A stretch of DNA of 64,000 nucleotides, from assembly GCF_013394795.1 (NCBI RefSeq), contig NZ_JABXYU010000001.1:558001-622000 (forward strand). The letters are read 5' to 3'. The notes below the pieces were generated by a model. It had not been told where the DNA came from. It was given only the letters and a program-made list of their open reading frames with translations, and ran no database searches. Source of the DNA: Leptotrichia sp. oral taxon 223. Its GTDB lineage: Bacteria > Fusobacteriota > Fusobacteriia > Fusobacteriales > Leptotrichiaceae. The position numbers and the translations under genes are program-made. Positions 25,606-33,499 of this stretch are shown here, in pieces; the stretch's first letter is position 1; the number at the start of each line of letters is the position of its first letter.

Positions 25606-25650
25606 ATGTTTAAAATTCCTTTCAAAATTTCAATTTATTTCACTTTTTTA

Positions 25651-27384
25651 TTATTTTCTTTTTCTAGGTAAATGAATCGCTTCATCTAATGCATCTGCAC
25701 ATGCTTCAAACAGAGCTTCTGAGTAAGTTGGATGAGCATAGATTGTTTTAATCACTTCATCTACTGTAATTTCCATTGCCATAAGCCCTGACGCTTCGTT
25801 AATCATTTCTGCTGCTGATGGTCCTACAATGTGTACTCCAAGAATTTCGTCATATTTTTTATCAACTATAACTTTTACAAATCCTGCTGTTTCTCCAGAT
25901 GCCAATGCTCTTCCATTTGCTGCGAACTGGAATTTACCAACTTTAATGTCATACTTTTCTCTTGCCTCATCTTCTGTTAATCCAACCATTGCCACTTCCG
26001 GCACTGTATAGATTGCCGATGGAGTTGTTTCGAGCCTGATTTCTCTGTGATTTCCTTGAACCGCATTTTCAGCTGCAACTTCTCCCATTCTGAATGCCGC
26101 ATGAGCAAGCATCTTAATTCCGTTTATATCTCCAGGCGCATAAATTCCTGATATACTTGTTTCCATATATTTATCAACTTTGATTTTCCCTTTTTCCATT
26201 TCCAGTTCAAGCTCTCCAACAGCTTCCAAGTCAGGTACTCTTCCTATTGATAATAACGCTTTTTCAGAAACAATGTCATCATGTCCATCAACTTTGATTG
26301 TTAAATTATGTCCATCATCAACAATTTCCTTAATTTGTGTAGAAGTTAATATTTTCATTCCTTTTTTCTCAAGCTCTTTTCTAAGCACAGCTGAAGATTC
26401 CCTGTCTACTCCTGGTACGATTCTATCCATCATTTCCACAACTGTAACTTCACTTCCAAATGATAAGAACACTTGTCCAAGCTCAATTCCGACAACTCCT
26501 CCACCAATTACAGTAAGTGATTTTGGAATTTGCTGTATGTCTAAAATGTCATCACTTGTAAGAACTTTGTTGCTTTCAATTCCAGGAATATTGATTTTTC
26601 CAACTTTCGATCCACCAGCTAAGATTATTTTATCAGCTCTTAAAACAGTTTCTCCGTTTACAACAACATCTTTATCCTTATTAATTTTTCCAATTCCATT
26701 AAACATTTTAATTTCATTGCTCTTTAGAAGCCCTCTTACACCATTTGTCAATGTTTTAACAATTTCATTTTTCAACTGCACAACTTTTGGCATGTCAATT
26801 GTGTATTTTTCACTTTCCAAAATAATTCCTCTTTTACTTGCCATTTCGATACCTTCGAGAATTTCAGCATTTTTAAGGAATGTTTTTGTAGGAATACATC
26901 CTTTGTTCAGGCAAGTTCCTCCAAATTCATTTTTTTCTACAACTGCCACTTTTGCACCAAGCTGAGCTGCACGAATTGCCGCTACATATCCAGCAGGCCC
27001 TCCACCAATTACAACAACATCAAATTCATCTTCTGCCTTTTCTTTTTTAGGGGCAGGTTGAGCCACATTTTCTGATTTCGGCTGTGAAGCTTGTGCTGGA
27101 GCTGCACTTGCTGTATTTGCTGAACCTGCTTCTGGAGCTACTTCTCCTTCTGCACCAATATATCCGATAATTTCTGTAACAGGTACAGTTTCTCCATCTC
27201 CTTTTACTATTTTTATCAAATATCCTGATTCTTCAGCTTCCAGTTCCATACTTGTCTTATCTGTCATTATTTCAAGTAAGATTTCCCCTTCTTCTACCTT
27301 TTCCCCTTCTTTTTTATTCCATTTTATAATCTGCCCTTCCGTCATATCTATTCCAGCTTTAGGCATAATTATCTCTGTAGCCAT
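25651..27384 (-). CDS. lpdA: Dihydrolipoamide dehydrogenase (E3) with N-terminal lipoyl domain
   Basis: A 577-residue protein from the ATG at 27384, with AAAGGAG 8 bases upstream; a GTG at 27393 overlaps that site. Residues 1-80 are a lipoyl domain with the modified lysine at about K43 (EIMTDKTSMELEA). An Ala/Pro/Ser/Gln-rich linker follows (about 85-115). The rest is E3: FAD motif VVIGGGPAGYVAAIRAA, redox-active disulfide GGTCLNKGCIPTK, NAD motif VIGGGVVGIELGQ, second FAD motif IYAPGDING, and the C-terminal HAHPTYSE-like base (YAHPTYSEALFEA). Lipoyl-E3 fusions are known in Streptococcus, Mycoplasma and Clostridium; here it is the only lipoyl domain of the operon. Confidence 0.96.
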   Translation of the reverse strand: MATEIIMPKAGIDMTEGQIIKWNKKEGEKVEEGEILLEIMTDKTSMELEAEESGYLIKIVKGDGETVPVTEIIGYIGAEGEVAPEAGSANTASAAPAQASQPKSENVAQPAPKKEKAEDEFDVVVIGGGPAGYVAAIRAAQLGAKVAVVEKNEFGGTCLNKGCIPTKTFLKNAEILEGIEMASKRGIILESEKYTIDMPKVVQLKNEIVKTLTNGVRGLLKSNEIKMFNGIGKINKDKDVVVNGETVLRADKIILAGGSKVGKINIPGIESNKVLTSDDILDIQQIPKSLTVIGGGVVGIELGQVFLSFGSEVTVVEMMDRIVPGVDRESSAVLRKELEKKGMKILTSTQIKEIVDDGHNLTIKVDGHDDIVSEKALLSIGRVPDLEAVGELELEMEKGKIKVDKYMETSISGIYAPGDINGIKMLAHAAFRMGEVAAENAVQGNHREIRLETTPSAIYTVPEVAMVGLTEDEAREKYDIKVGKFQFAANGRALASGETAGFVKVIVDKKYDEILGVHIVGPSAAEMINEASGLMAMEITVDEVIKTIYAHPTYSEALFEACADALDEAIHLPRKRK

Positions 27385-27439
27385 AAAATTCACTCCTTTA
27401 TACTCAAATAATTTTACATTTCATATTTTCTATCTAATT

Positions 27440-28474
27440 TTAAATTAACAAAGAAATTGGATTTTCCAAAGCATTTTTCAAATCTTGCATAAATTTAGCT
27501 CCAGCAAGTCCATCTACCACTCTGTGATCAATTGTAAGAGTCAAAGTCATCATTGGACGAACTGTAATTTCACCATTTACAACAACAGGCTTTTCAACTG
27601 TGGAAGAAACTCCCAAGATTGCTGAATTTGGCTGATTTATTATCGGGTTAAAGCTTTGTACTCCAAACATTCCAAGATTACTTATTGTAAATGTGCTTCC
27701 ACTTTGCTCATCAGGTGTCAACTTCATATCTAATGCTTTTTTCACTATCTTCTTAGATTCAACAACTAATTCACTAAGTGTCATTTTATCTGCACCTTTT
27801 ACAACTGGCACAAGAAGTCCACCATCAAATCCTACTGCAATCGCCAAGTTTACATAATTATGCAGAATAATCTGTGTTCCATCTTCTGACAAACTTGAAT
27901 TTACAAACTTGTGCTTTAACAAAGTTTTTATAACTGCAAATGAAATAATATCTGTTATTGTAATTTTCTTTCCTGTACTTTCCAAAATTGTATCAAGTAT
28001 TTTCTTTCTTAGTGCAATGGCTTCAGTCATGTCAATTTCGTAATTAAGTGCAAATGTTGGTGCTGTTAGATAACTTTCTGTCATACGTTTTGAAATAACT
28101 TTTCTCATTGCTGACATTGGCACAATTTCTATATCCTGCTGTGCAACTGCTTTTTCTTCTGCAACAACAGCTTTTTCGTGTCTTGCCAAGTCCTCTGTTT
28201 CCTGTGGCTTAGCAATCAATTTCAAAATATCATCTCGCATTATTTTTCCATTGTATCCTGTCCCAACAACACTTTCCAGCTCAATGTTATGATCCAACGC
28301 AATCTTTCTTGCAAGTGGCGATATTCTAATATGATTTTCAAATTTAAATGTTTCTACATCTTCCTTATGAACACGTCCATTTGCTCCGCTGCCTTTCACA
28401 AGAAAAAGATCAAGTCCCATCTGCTGTGCTAATTTACGTGCTGCAGGAGTAGCTCTTAACTCATTATTTTCCAT
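27440..28474 (-). CDS. pdhC: Dihydrolipoamide acyltransferase (E2) without lipoyl domain, two subunit-binding domains
   Basis: A 344-residue E2 core protein that transfers the acyl group to CoA. It lacks the N-terminal lipoyl domain normal for E2. Instead two peripheral subunit-binding domains stand in tandem: RATPAARKLAQQMGLDL to GRVHKEDV (about 7-40) and RISPLARKIALDHNIEL to GKIMRDDI (about 50-84). After a charged linker the catalytic domain starts at VPMSAMRKVISKRMTES and ends with the active-site TIDHRVVDG. The substrate arm must come from E3. Whether the complex is pyruvate or acetoin dehydrogenase is undecided. Confidence 0.92.
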   Translation of the reverse strand: MENNELRATPAARKLAQQMGLDLFLVKGSGANGRVHKEDVETFKFENHIRISPLARKIALDHNIELESVVGTGYNGKIMRDDILKLIAKPQETEDLARHEKAVVAEEKAVAQQDIEIVPMSAMRKVISKRMTESYLTAPTFALNYEIDMTEAIALRKKILDTILESTGKKITITDIISFAVIKTLLKHKFVNSSLSEDGTQIILHNYVNLAIAVGFDGGLLVPVVKGADKMTLSELVVESKKIVKKALDMKLTPDEQSGSTFTISNLGMFGVQSFNPIINQPNSAILGVSSTVEKPVVVNGEITVRPMMTLTLTIDHRVVDGLAGAKFMQDLKNALENPISLLI

Positions 28475-28513
28475 AGCTTCTTCCTTTCTATTTTATTTCT
28501 TCCTATATATTTT

Positions 28514-29506
28514 TTATTGTTTATTTTTTACTTTTCTAATTGCTTCTACAATTTTTTCCACACTTGGAACCATCGCTGTTTCAAGAGTGTGATTATAAGG
28601 TATTGGTACATCTTCCCCTGCTAATCTTACTATTGGATGATCCAAATAGTCAAATGTGTCACTTTCTGAAATAATTGCAGAAATTTCTCCAATAAACCCG
28701 CTTGTTTTGTGAGCATCATTTACTAAAATTACTCTTCCAGTCTTTTTCACAGAATTTAATATAATTTCCTTATCTAATGGAACTAATGTTCTTGGATCTA
28801 CAACTTCTACGCTAATTCCTTCACCTTCTACAATTTCTGCTGCCTTCATTACTCTTTCCAGCATTCTTCCATAAGTTACAATTGTAATATCTTTTCCTTC
28901 TTTTTTAATTTCACCTTTTCCTAAAGGAATAACAAATTCAGGATCTATGGGAACTTTACCTTTCATATTGTATTGTGCTTTATATTCAAGGAAAATTACT
29001 GGGTTATTATCACGAATTGCTGATTTTAAAAGCCCTTTTACATCCGCAGGTGTTCCTGGCGCAACAACCTTTACTCCTGGAATATGAGTAAACCAAGACT
29101 CAAGTGACTGTGAATGCTGTGCAGCTGAACCCACTCCAGAACCTGCTGCACATCTGAATGTTACAGGCACTTGCCCTTTTCCGCCAAACATATATCTAGT
29201 TTTTGCTGCCTGATTTACAATGTTATCCATCATATAAACGATAAAATCCATGAATGTTACATCAACTATTGGACGAAGTCCTGTCATCGCTGCACCTATT
29301 GCAGCTCCAGAAATTGCAGATTCTGAAATTGGCATATCTTTTATTCTTTCTGATCCAAATTCTTTCAGCATTCCAACCGATGTTCCGAAATCTCCTCCAA
29401 AAATTCCTACATCTTCTCCCATTAAAAATACATTTTCATCTTGTCTCATTTCCTCTGACATTGCTGTAATAATCGCCTCTTTTACAGACATCAACTTTTT
29501 TTCCAT
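28514..29506 (-). CDS. pdhB: 2-oxoacid (pyruvate or acetoin) dehydrogenase E1 beta subunit
   Basis: A 330-residue transketolase-like beta subunit that completes the ThDP site of E1. Typical segments: MGEDVGIFGG, FMDFIVYMMDNIVNQAAKTRYMFGG split over two stretches, CAAGSGVGSAAQHSQSLESW, and VEVVDPRTLVPLD. It lies 15 bases after the alpha subunit, so translation is likely coupled. The length and sequence fit both PdhB and AcoB; the product cannot be distinguished from sequence alone. Confidence 0.92.
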   Translation of the reverse strand: MEKKLMSVKEAIITAMSEEMRQDENVFLMGEDVGIFGGDFGTSVGMLKEFGSERIKDMPISESAISGAAIGAAMTGLRPIVDVTFMDFIVYMMDNIVNQAAKTRYMFGGKGQVPVTFRCAAGSGVGSAAQHSQSLESWFTHIPGVKVVAPGTPADVKGLLKSAIRDNNPVIFLEYKAQYNMKGKVPIDPEFVIPLGKGEIKKEGKDITIVTYGRMLERVMKAAEIVEGEGISVEVVDPRTLVPLDKEIILNSVKKTGRVILVNDAHKTSGFIGEISAIISESDTFDYLDHPIVRLAGEDVPIPYNHTLETAMVPSVEKIVEAIRKVKNKQ

Positions 29507-29521
29507 TTTTTATCTCCTTTT

Positions 29522-30487
29522 CTAATTTGCAAATATATCTTCGAATGCAGATTCCAACGTAGGTTCTGGACTATTTTTCGCAAATTCCACTGCATCTTCA
29601 ATCTGTTTTTTTGATTTTTCTTCAAGTTCTACTAATTCTTCCTCTGTTGCAATATTATTTTCAAGCAAGTAATTTCTGAATTTTAAGTTAGGATCTTTTA
29701 ACTTCCATCCGTCAACTTCGTCTTTTGTTCTATATTTTCCTGGATCTGAACTAGAATGTCCAAACCATCTGTAAGTTATACTTTCAATGAAAACTGGTCC
29801 TTTTCCTTCTCTTACATGCTCCACAGCCTTTTCAAACGTTTCATATACTGACAGAACATCATTTCCATCTTCAATAAAATATCCTGGCATTCCATAAGCC
29901 GCAGCCCTTTTATACAAATGTTCTACATTTGTAACTTTATTAATTGACGTACTGATTCCATAACCGTTATTAATTGAATAAAATATAACAGGAACATTCC
30001 ATACTGATGCCAAATTCATAGCCTCATGAAAGCTTCCTTCATTAGTAGCTCCATCTCCAAAGAAACAAACTACAATTTTTCCAGTATTTTTTACTTTTTG
30101 AGTATAAGCCGCACCAACTGCCATTCCGTGTCCACCACCAACAATTCCGTTTGCTCCCAAGTTTCCACTTTCTAAATCGGCAATGTGCATTGAACCACCT
30201 TTACCTTTACAAGTTCCAGTAGCTTTTCCCATAATTTCAGCCATCATTCCATTCAAGTCAATCCCTTTAGCGATAACTTGCCCATGCCCTCTATGATTAG
30301 ATGTAATAAGGTCATCAGCATTCAATGCCGCAATAGCACCAACATTCGCCGCTTCTTCTCCTACTGACAAATGTGTCATTCCAGGCACCATTCCTCTTTT
30401 CACAAGCTGATTTACTTTTAAATCAAAATTTCTAATGCTAAGCATTCGTTCATAAATGTTCAGCAATTTACCTTTTGACAATTCCAT
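29522..30487 (-). CDS. pdhA: 2-oxoacid (pyruvate or acetoin) dehydrogenase E1 alpha subunit
   Basis: The ThDP-binding alpha subunit, 321 residues from the ATG at 30487, with GGAGG 5 bases upstream; an ATG at 30499 is too close to that site. Motifs: GMTHLSVGEEAANVG, SNHRGHGQ, GKGGSMHIAD and the ThDP motif GDGATNEGSFHEAMN, then INNGYGIST. The compact size resembles AcoA of acetoin dehydrogenase as much as PdhA. First gene of a five-gene operon (E1alpha, E1beta, E2, E3, lplA) behind a promoter with a Fur-family-like palindrome. Confidence 0.92.
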   Translation of the reverse strand: MELSKGKLLNIYERMLSIRNFDLKVNQLVKRGMVPGMTHLSVGEEAANVGAIAALNADDLITSNHRGHGQVIAKGIDLNGMMAEIMGKATGTCKGKGGSMHIADLESGNLGANGIVGGGHGMAVGAAYTQKVKNTGKIVVCFFGDGATNEGSFHEAMNLASVWNVPVIFYSINNGYGISTSINKVTNVEHLYKRAAAYGMPGYFIEDGNDVLSVYETFEKAVEHVREGKGPVFIESITYRWFGHSSSDPGKYRTKDEVDGWKLKDPNLKFRNYLLENNIATEEELVELEEKSKKQIEDAVEFAKNSPEPTLESAFEDIFAN

Positions 30488-30568
30488 AATTCCCTCCATT
30501 TAAATACATTTTTATGTTTTCAAAATTTTTTAGTAATTAATATTTTGTTTCTCAAAATTTTATGTTTA

Positions 30569-30597
30569 ATTTTATCATAAATTTGTAATGATTACAA
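30569..30597 (-). promoter_or_regulatory. Promoter of the dehydrogenase operon
   Basis: Minus-strand TTGTAA (30597-30592), 17-base spacer, TAAAAT (30574-30569). Leader of about 75 bases to the pdhA start. Confidence 0.6.
30583..30597. promoter_or_regulatory. 7-1-7 palindrome resembling a Fur-family operator
   Basis: TTGTAAT-G-ATTACAA is a perfect palindrome covering the -35 box. It differs from the PerR box (TTATAAT-n-ATTATAA) at one symmetric position and from the Zur box (TCGTAAT-n-ATTACGA) at one symmetric position. Peroxide or metal control of the dehydrogenase operon is an inference. Confidence 0.45.
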
Positions 30598-30664
30598 CAA
30601 ATATTTGCAAGTTAAAAAAATATCTTGCATATAATTTCTAACAGTAAAAAACATAAAAATATCC

Positions 30665-30693
30665 TTTACATTTTCTAATTTTTCTATTATACT
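30665..30693 (+). promoter_or_regulatory. Promoter of the DIP1984-type gene
   Basis: TTTACA (30665-30670), 17-base spacer, TATACT (30688-30693), followed by GGGAGG before the ATG at 30732. Confidence 0.75.
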
Positions 30694-30731
30694 TTAACTA
30701 TGTAAAAATAAAAAATGGGAGGATAAATAAA

Positions 30732-31190
30732 ATGAAACTTGCCGAAGCTCTTATTTTACGTGCCGATATTCAAAAAAGAATCGCACAGCTAAAAACAAGA
30801 CTTAATAATAACGCCAAAGTTCAGGAAAATGAAAAACCTACCGAAAATCCTGAATTTTTATTAACTGAGTTAAATGATTTGATTTCTCAATTAAATGAAT
30901 TAATAATAAAAATAAACAGAACAAATACTCTTTCAAAAATTGATGGAATTTCATTAGTTGAACTAATTGCAAAAAAGGATACGCTTTCACAAAAAGCAGG
31001 AATACTGCGTGAATTTATAGAAATTGCAAGCCAGAAGGTAAATCTTTATTCCACAACGGAAATAAAAGTTTTTAGCACGATTAATGTGCCAGAACAGCAG
31101 AAACAGCTAGATAAATTGTCTAAGGAAATCAGGGAAACTGATACAAAATTACAGCAGGCAAACTGGACTATTGATTTAATTGAAGAATAA
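30732..31190 (+). CDS. DIP1984-family (septicolysin-like) protein
   Basis: A 152-residue, mostly alpha-helical coiled-coil protein. The start MKLAEALILRADIQKRIAQL and the later INRTNTLSKIDGISL and TIDLIEE match the DIP1984/DUF6847 family, which has sometimes been labelled septicolysin without firm evidence for toxicity. Heptad patterns cover much of its length (about 1-60 and 115-150), consistent with a helical bundle dimer. No signal peptide. It has its own promoter. The biological role is unknown. Confidence 0.82.
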   Translation: MKLAEALILRADIQKRIAQLKTRLNNNAKVQENEKPTENPEFLLTELNDLISQLNELIIKINRTNTLSKIDGISLVELIAKKDTLSQKAGILREFIEIASQKVNLYSTTEIKVFSTINVPEQQKQLDKLSKEIRETDTKLQQANWTIDLIEE

Positions 31191-31214
31191 AAATATGAAA
31201 AAAAAATAAATTTT

Positions 31215-31420
31215 AGGTGTAGATATTATTAAGGTGAACATAAACCTTTGGATATTAGGGAAAAAATATCCTACAAGATGAAGTAATGCGGGGAAGTTGC
31301 AAAAGTTATGATTAATCCCAGTATTGTTACATCTGTACAATTAACTGTAAATGTTACCACCGTATGTTAATTAATAATATTGAGGCTGGGCTGCGGGATT
31401 GACTATATAAAAATATAAGG
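31215..31420 (+). promoter_or_regulatory. Structured leader of the symporter gene, class unknown
   Basis: This non-coding leader is richer in G and C than nearby spacers. Hairpins: AAGGT/ACCTT (from 31231), GGATAT/ATATCC (from 31250), and ACAT-TACA/TGTA-ATGT (about 31330-31353). AATTAAC can alternatively pair with GTTAATT downstream, excluding that last hairpin. AATCCCAG (31314-31321) can pair with CTGGG or with GGGATT around 31386-31400. Mutually exclusive pairings next to the ribosome site suggest a riboswitch-like element. I found no T-box, lysine, cobalamin, glycine or M-box signature. Confidence 0.4.
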
Positions 31421-31433
31421 AGAGAAAAATTTT

Positions 31434-32615
31434 ATGAAAAAAATCGGACTTGTGCCACGTTTAATTATCGCTATAACACTTGGTATTCTGTTAGGATTAG
31501 TTTTACCAAGTCCAGTTATTCGAATTTTTGTGACTTTTTCATCGTTATTTAGTAAATATTTGTCGTTTGTTATTCCATTTATGATAATCGGATTTGTTGT
31601 GACAGGAATTTCGGATTTACGTCAAGGAGCGGGAAAATTACTTGGAATTACCACTTTGATAGCCTACGCTTCCACAATTGTTGCAGGAAGTCTGTCTTAT
31701 CTTATGGCGACTAATATTTTTCCAAAAATTCTTAATTTCACCTCATTTGCGGCAGTAGAACATCCGGAAAAAAATCTTTTAACATCCTATTTTGATATTC
31801 CACTTGCCCCAATGTTTGATGTAACTTCGGCAATTGTTTTTGCCTTTATAATGGGACTTTCAATTAGCTGGCTCAGAAACAATGGAGAGGGGCAGACTAC
31901 CTACAGCCTTTTCCGTGAATTTTCAAAAATAATTACAAAACTGCTTAGCACATCAGTTATTCCTCTGCTTCCAGTTTACATTTTTGGAACATTTATGAAT
32001 ATGACTTACAGCGGACAAATGTTTGCAACACTTTCCATTTTCTTAAAAGTGTTTGTCTGCGTAATAATTTTACATATTTTATATATTTCAGCCTTGTTTA
32101 CATTCGCTGGAGGGCTTTCAGGAAAAAATCCATTTACTTGTATGAAAAATCAGATTCCTGGCTATTTTACAGCACTTGGAACACAATCTTCAGCCGCCAC
32201 AATTCCAATAAATCTGGAATGTGCAAGACGAAATGGAACATCACCCGAAATACGTGAATTTGTAGTTCCTTTATGTGCCACAATTCATCTGGCAGGAAGT
32301 ATCATTACGATAACAAGCTGTGTCGTTACTGTACTTATGATGAACAATATGGCCTACGGAATTTCCACAATCTTCCCATTTGTCCTAGTTTTAGGAGTCG
32401 CAATGGTAGCAGCGCCAGGGGCACCGGGAGGAGCAATAATGTCCGCACTTCCTTTTCTGGGAATGGTTGGAATTGCCACAAACAGTCCATTAGCATCATT
32501 ACTAATCGCACTTTACATAACGCAGGACAGCTTTGGGACAGCGGCAAATGTATCTGGAGATAATGCAATTGCTATTATAGTTGACTGGATTTATCATAAA
32601 TTTATAAAAAAATAA
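31434..32615 (+). CDS. Dicarboxylate/amino acid:cation symporter (DAACS family)
   Basis: A 393-residue membrane carrier with eight hydrophobic helices and two re-entrant loops. The first loop has LGTQSSAATIPINLE, equivalent to the SSSAATLP serine-rich hairpin, the second loop follows PGAPGG, and TM8 has SGDNAIAIIVDW (cf. the cation/substrate-binding DRxxN/GD region). This family couples uptake of glutamate, aspartate, serine or threonine to Na+ or H+. Substrate not assignable; the length and short loops resemble SstT-like serine/threonine carriers. AAGGAGAG precedes the ATG. Confidence 0.88.
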   Translation: MKKIGLVPRLIIAITLGILLGLVLPSPVIRIFVTFSSLFSKYLSFVIPFMIIGFVVTGISDLRQGAGKLLGITTLIAYASTIVAGSLSYLMATNIFPKILNFTSFAAVEHPEKNLLTSYFDIPLAPMFDVTSAIVFAFIMGLSISWLRNNGEGQTTYSLFREFSKIITKLLSTSVIPLLPVYIFGTFMNMTYSGQMFATLSIFLKVFVCVIILHILYISALFTFAGGLSGKNPFTCMKNQIPGYFTALGTQSSAATIPINLECARRNGTSPEIREFVVPLCATIHLAGSIITITSCVVTVLMMNNMAYGISTIFPFVLVLGVAMVAAPGAPGGAIMSALPFLGMVGIATNSPLASLLIALYITQDSFGTAANVSGDNAIAIIVDWIYHKFIKK

Positions 32616-32706
32616 AAATTATATGATTGAAAAAATGAAAAATTTGTGTTATAAATAAATAATAAAAGAAATGGAATTCATCCATATTAAACTAAACAGG
32701 TGAAAA

Positions 32707-32744
32707 AAATACCTTTATCTATTATTGATTGGGGTATTTTTTTA
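32707..32744 (+). terminator. Terminator after the symporter gene
   Basis: AAATACC (from 32706) pairs with GGTATTTTTTT (32733-32743). It overlaps the promoter of the next gene. Confidence 0.6.
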
Positions 32745-32753
32745 TGTTATAAT
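32725..32753 (+). promoter_or_regulatory. Promoter of the 163-residue membrane protein gene
   Basis: TTGATT (32725-32730), 17-base spacer, TATAAT (32748-32753). The first transcribed bases form a TTGAGG/CCTCAA hairpin (32759-32777) that would sit at the mRNA 5' end. The promoter overlaps the T-tract of the preceding terminator. Confidence 0.75.
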
Positions 32754-32798
32754 ATTTTTTGAGGTTCACCGCCTCAAGTTTGATATGGAGAAAGGTGA

Positions 32799-33290
32799 AT
32801 GGTAATGAACAAACTTATACAGAATTTTAATTATAAATTTAAACAAATCCTATTTGGATTGTTAGGCGCAATTCTATTTTCGTTGATAGGAATTGTCATA
32901 TATTACATCGCATTTTATTTTAATAAAAATTTTATTTCCTTGATTTTCAGTATTTCCATTCCAATCGCATCTTATATTGGATATATGTTTTTTTCAAACA
33001 AAATAAATGGATTCAATAGATTTGAGGCTGATGATTTCTCTTTTTTCGATGCCTTTTCATTATTTATCGTTACATTTTTAATTGTTTATTTAATAAATGC
33101 TTTTGATGTCACAAATATGCTTTATAAGGAATATCATAATGAATTTAACTATTTTCAGCTTTTTGCAAAATGTTTTCCACGGCTGGTTGATTTGGAATGG
33201 ATAAGTTTTAGAGTTGTTGTGAGCGAAATATTTGTTATGCTTTTTACACTTTCAAATTATTTTCGTGGCGGTTTCTTTTTTATTCCATAA
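32799..33290 (+). CDS. Four-helix integral membrane protein, unknown function
   Basis: A 163-residue protein with four hydrophobic segments: ILFGLLGAILFSLIGIVIYY (about 17-36), ISLIFSISIPIASYIGYMFF (46-65), FFDAFSLFIVTFLIVYLINA (83-102), and a last one around VVVSEIFVMLFTLSNYF. Charged residues between helices 2 and 3 (KINGFNRFEADD) probably lie in the cytoplasm. GGAG serves the ATG at 32799; an ATG at 32805 with AAGGTG is equally possible. I do not recognise the family. Confidence 0.72.
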   Translation: MVMNKLIQNFNYKFKQILFGLLGAILFSLIGIVIYYIAFYFNKNFISLIFSISIPIASYIGYMFFSNKINGFNRFEADDFSFFDAFSLFIVTFLIVYLINAFDVTNMLYKEYHNEFNYFQLFAKCFPRLVDLEWISFRVVVSEIFVMLFTLSNYFRGGFFFIP

Positions 33291-33499
33291 TTATACTAAT
33301 TCCAACAGACTATAGCAGGATGATAAAAATGACAAAAACACATGAAATAACTGAAGAAATTTCAAACTGAACAAGAATACTTTAGAAAAAAATAAAAACT
33401 AAACAATTTTAAAAATTCTCATAATTCTTTAATAAACATATGATACTATTTAATTAATAAAGGAAAAAAGAGAAAAAATAATGAAAAGAGGTTTTTAAA

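Noticed and set aside
26180-26965. 261-codon plus-strand frame opposite the E3 gene
   Set aside because: Shadow of the conserved lpdA reading frame; Ser/Pro/Ile-rich translation without domain features.
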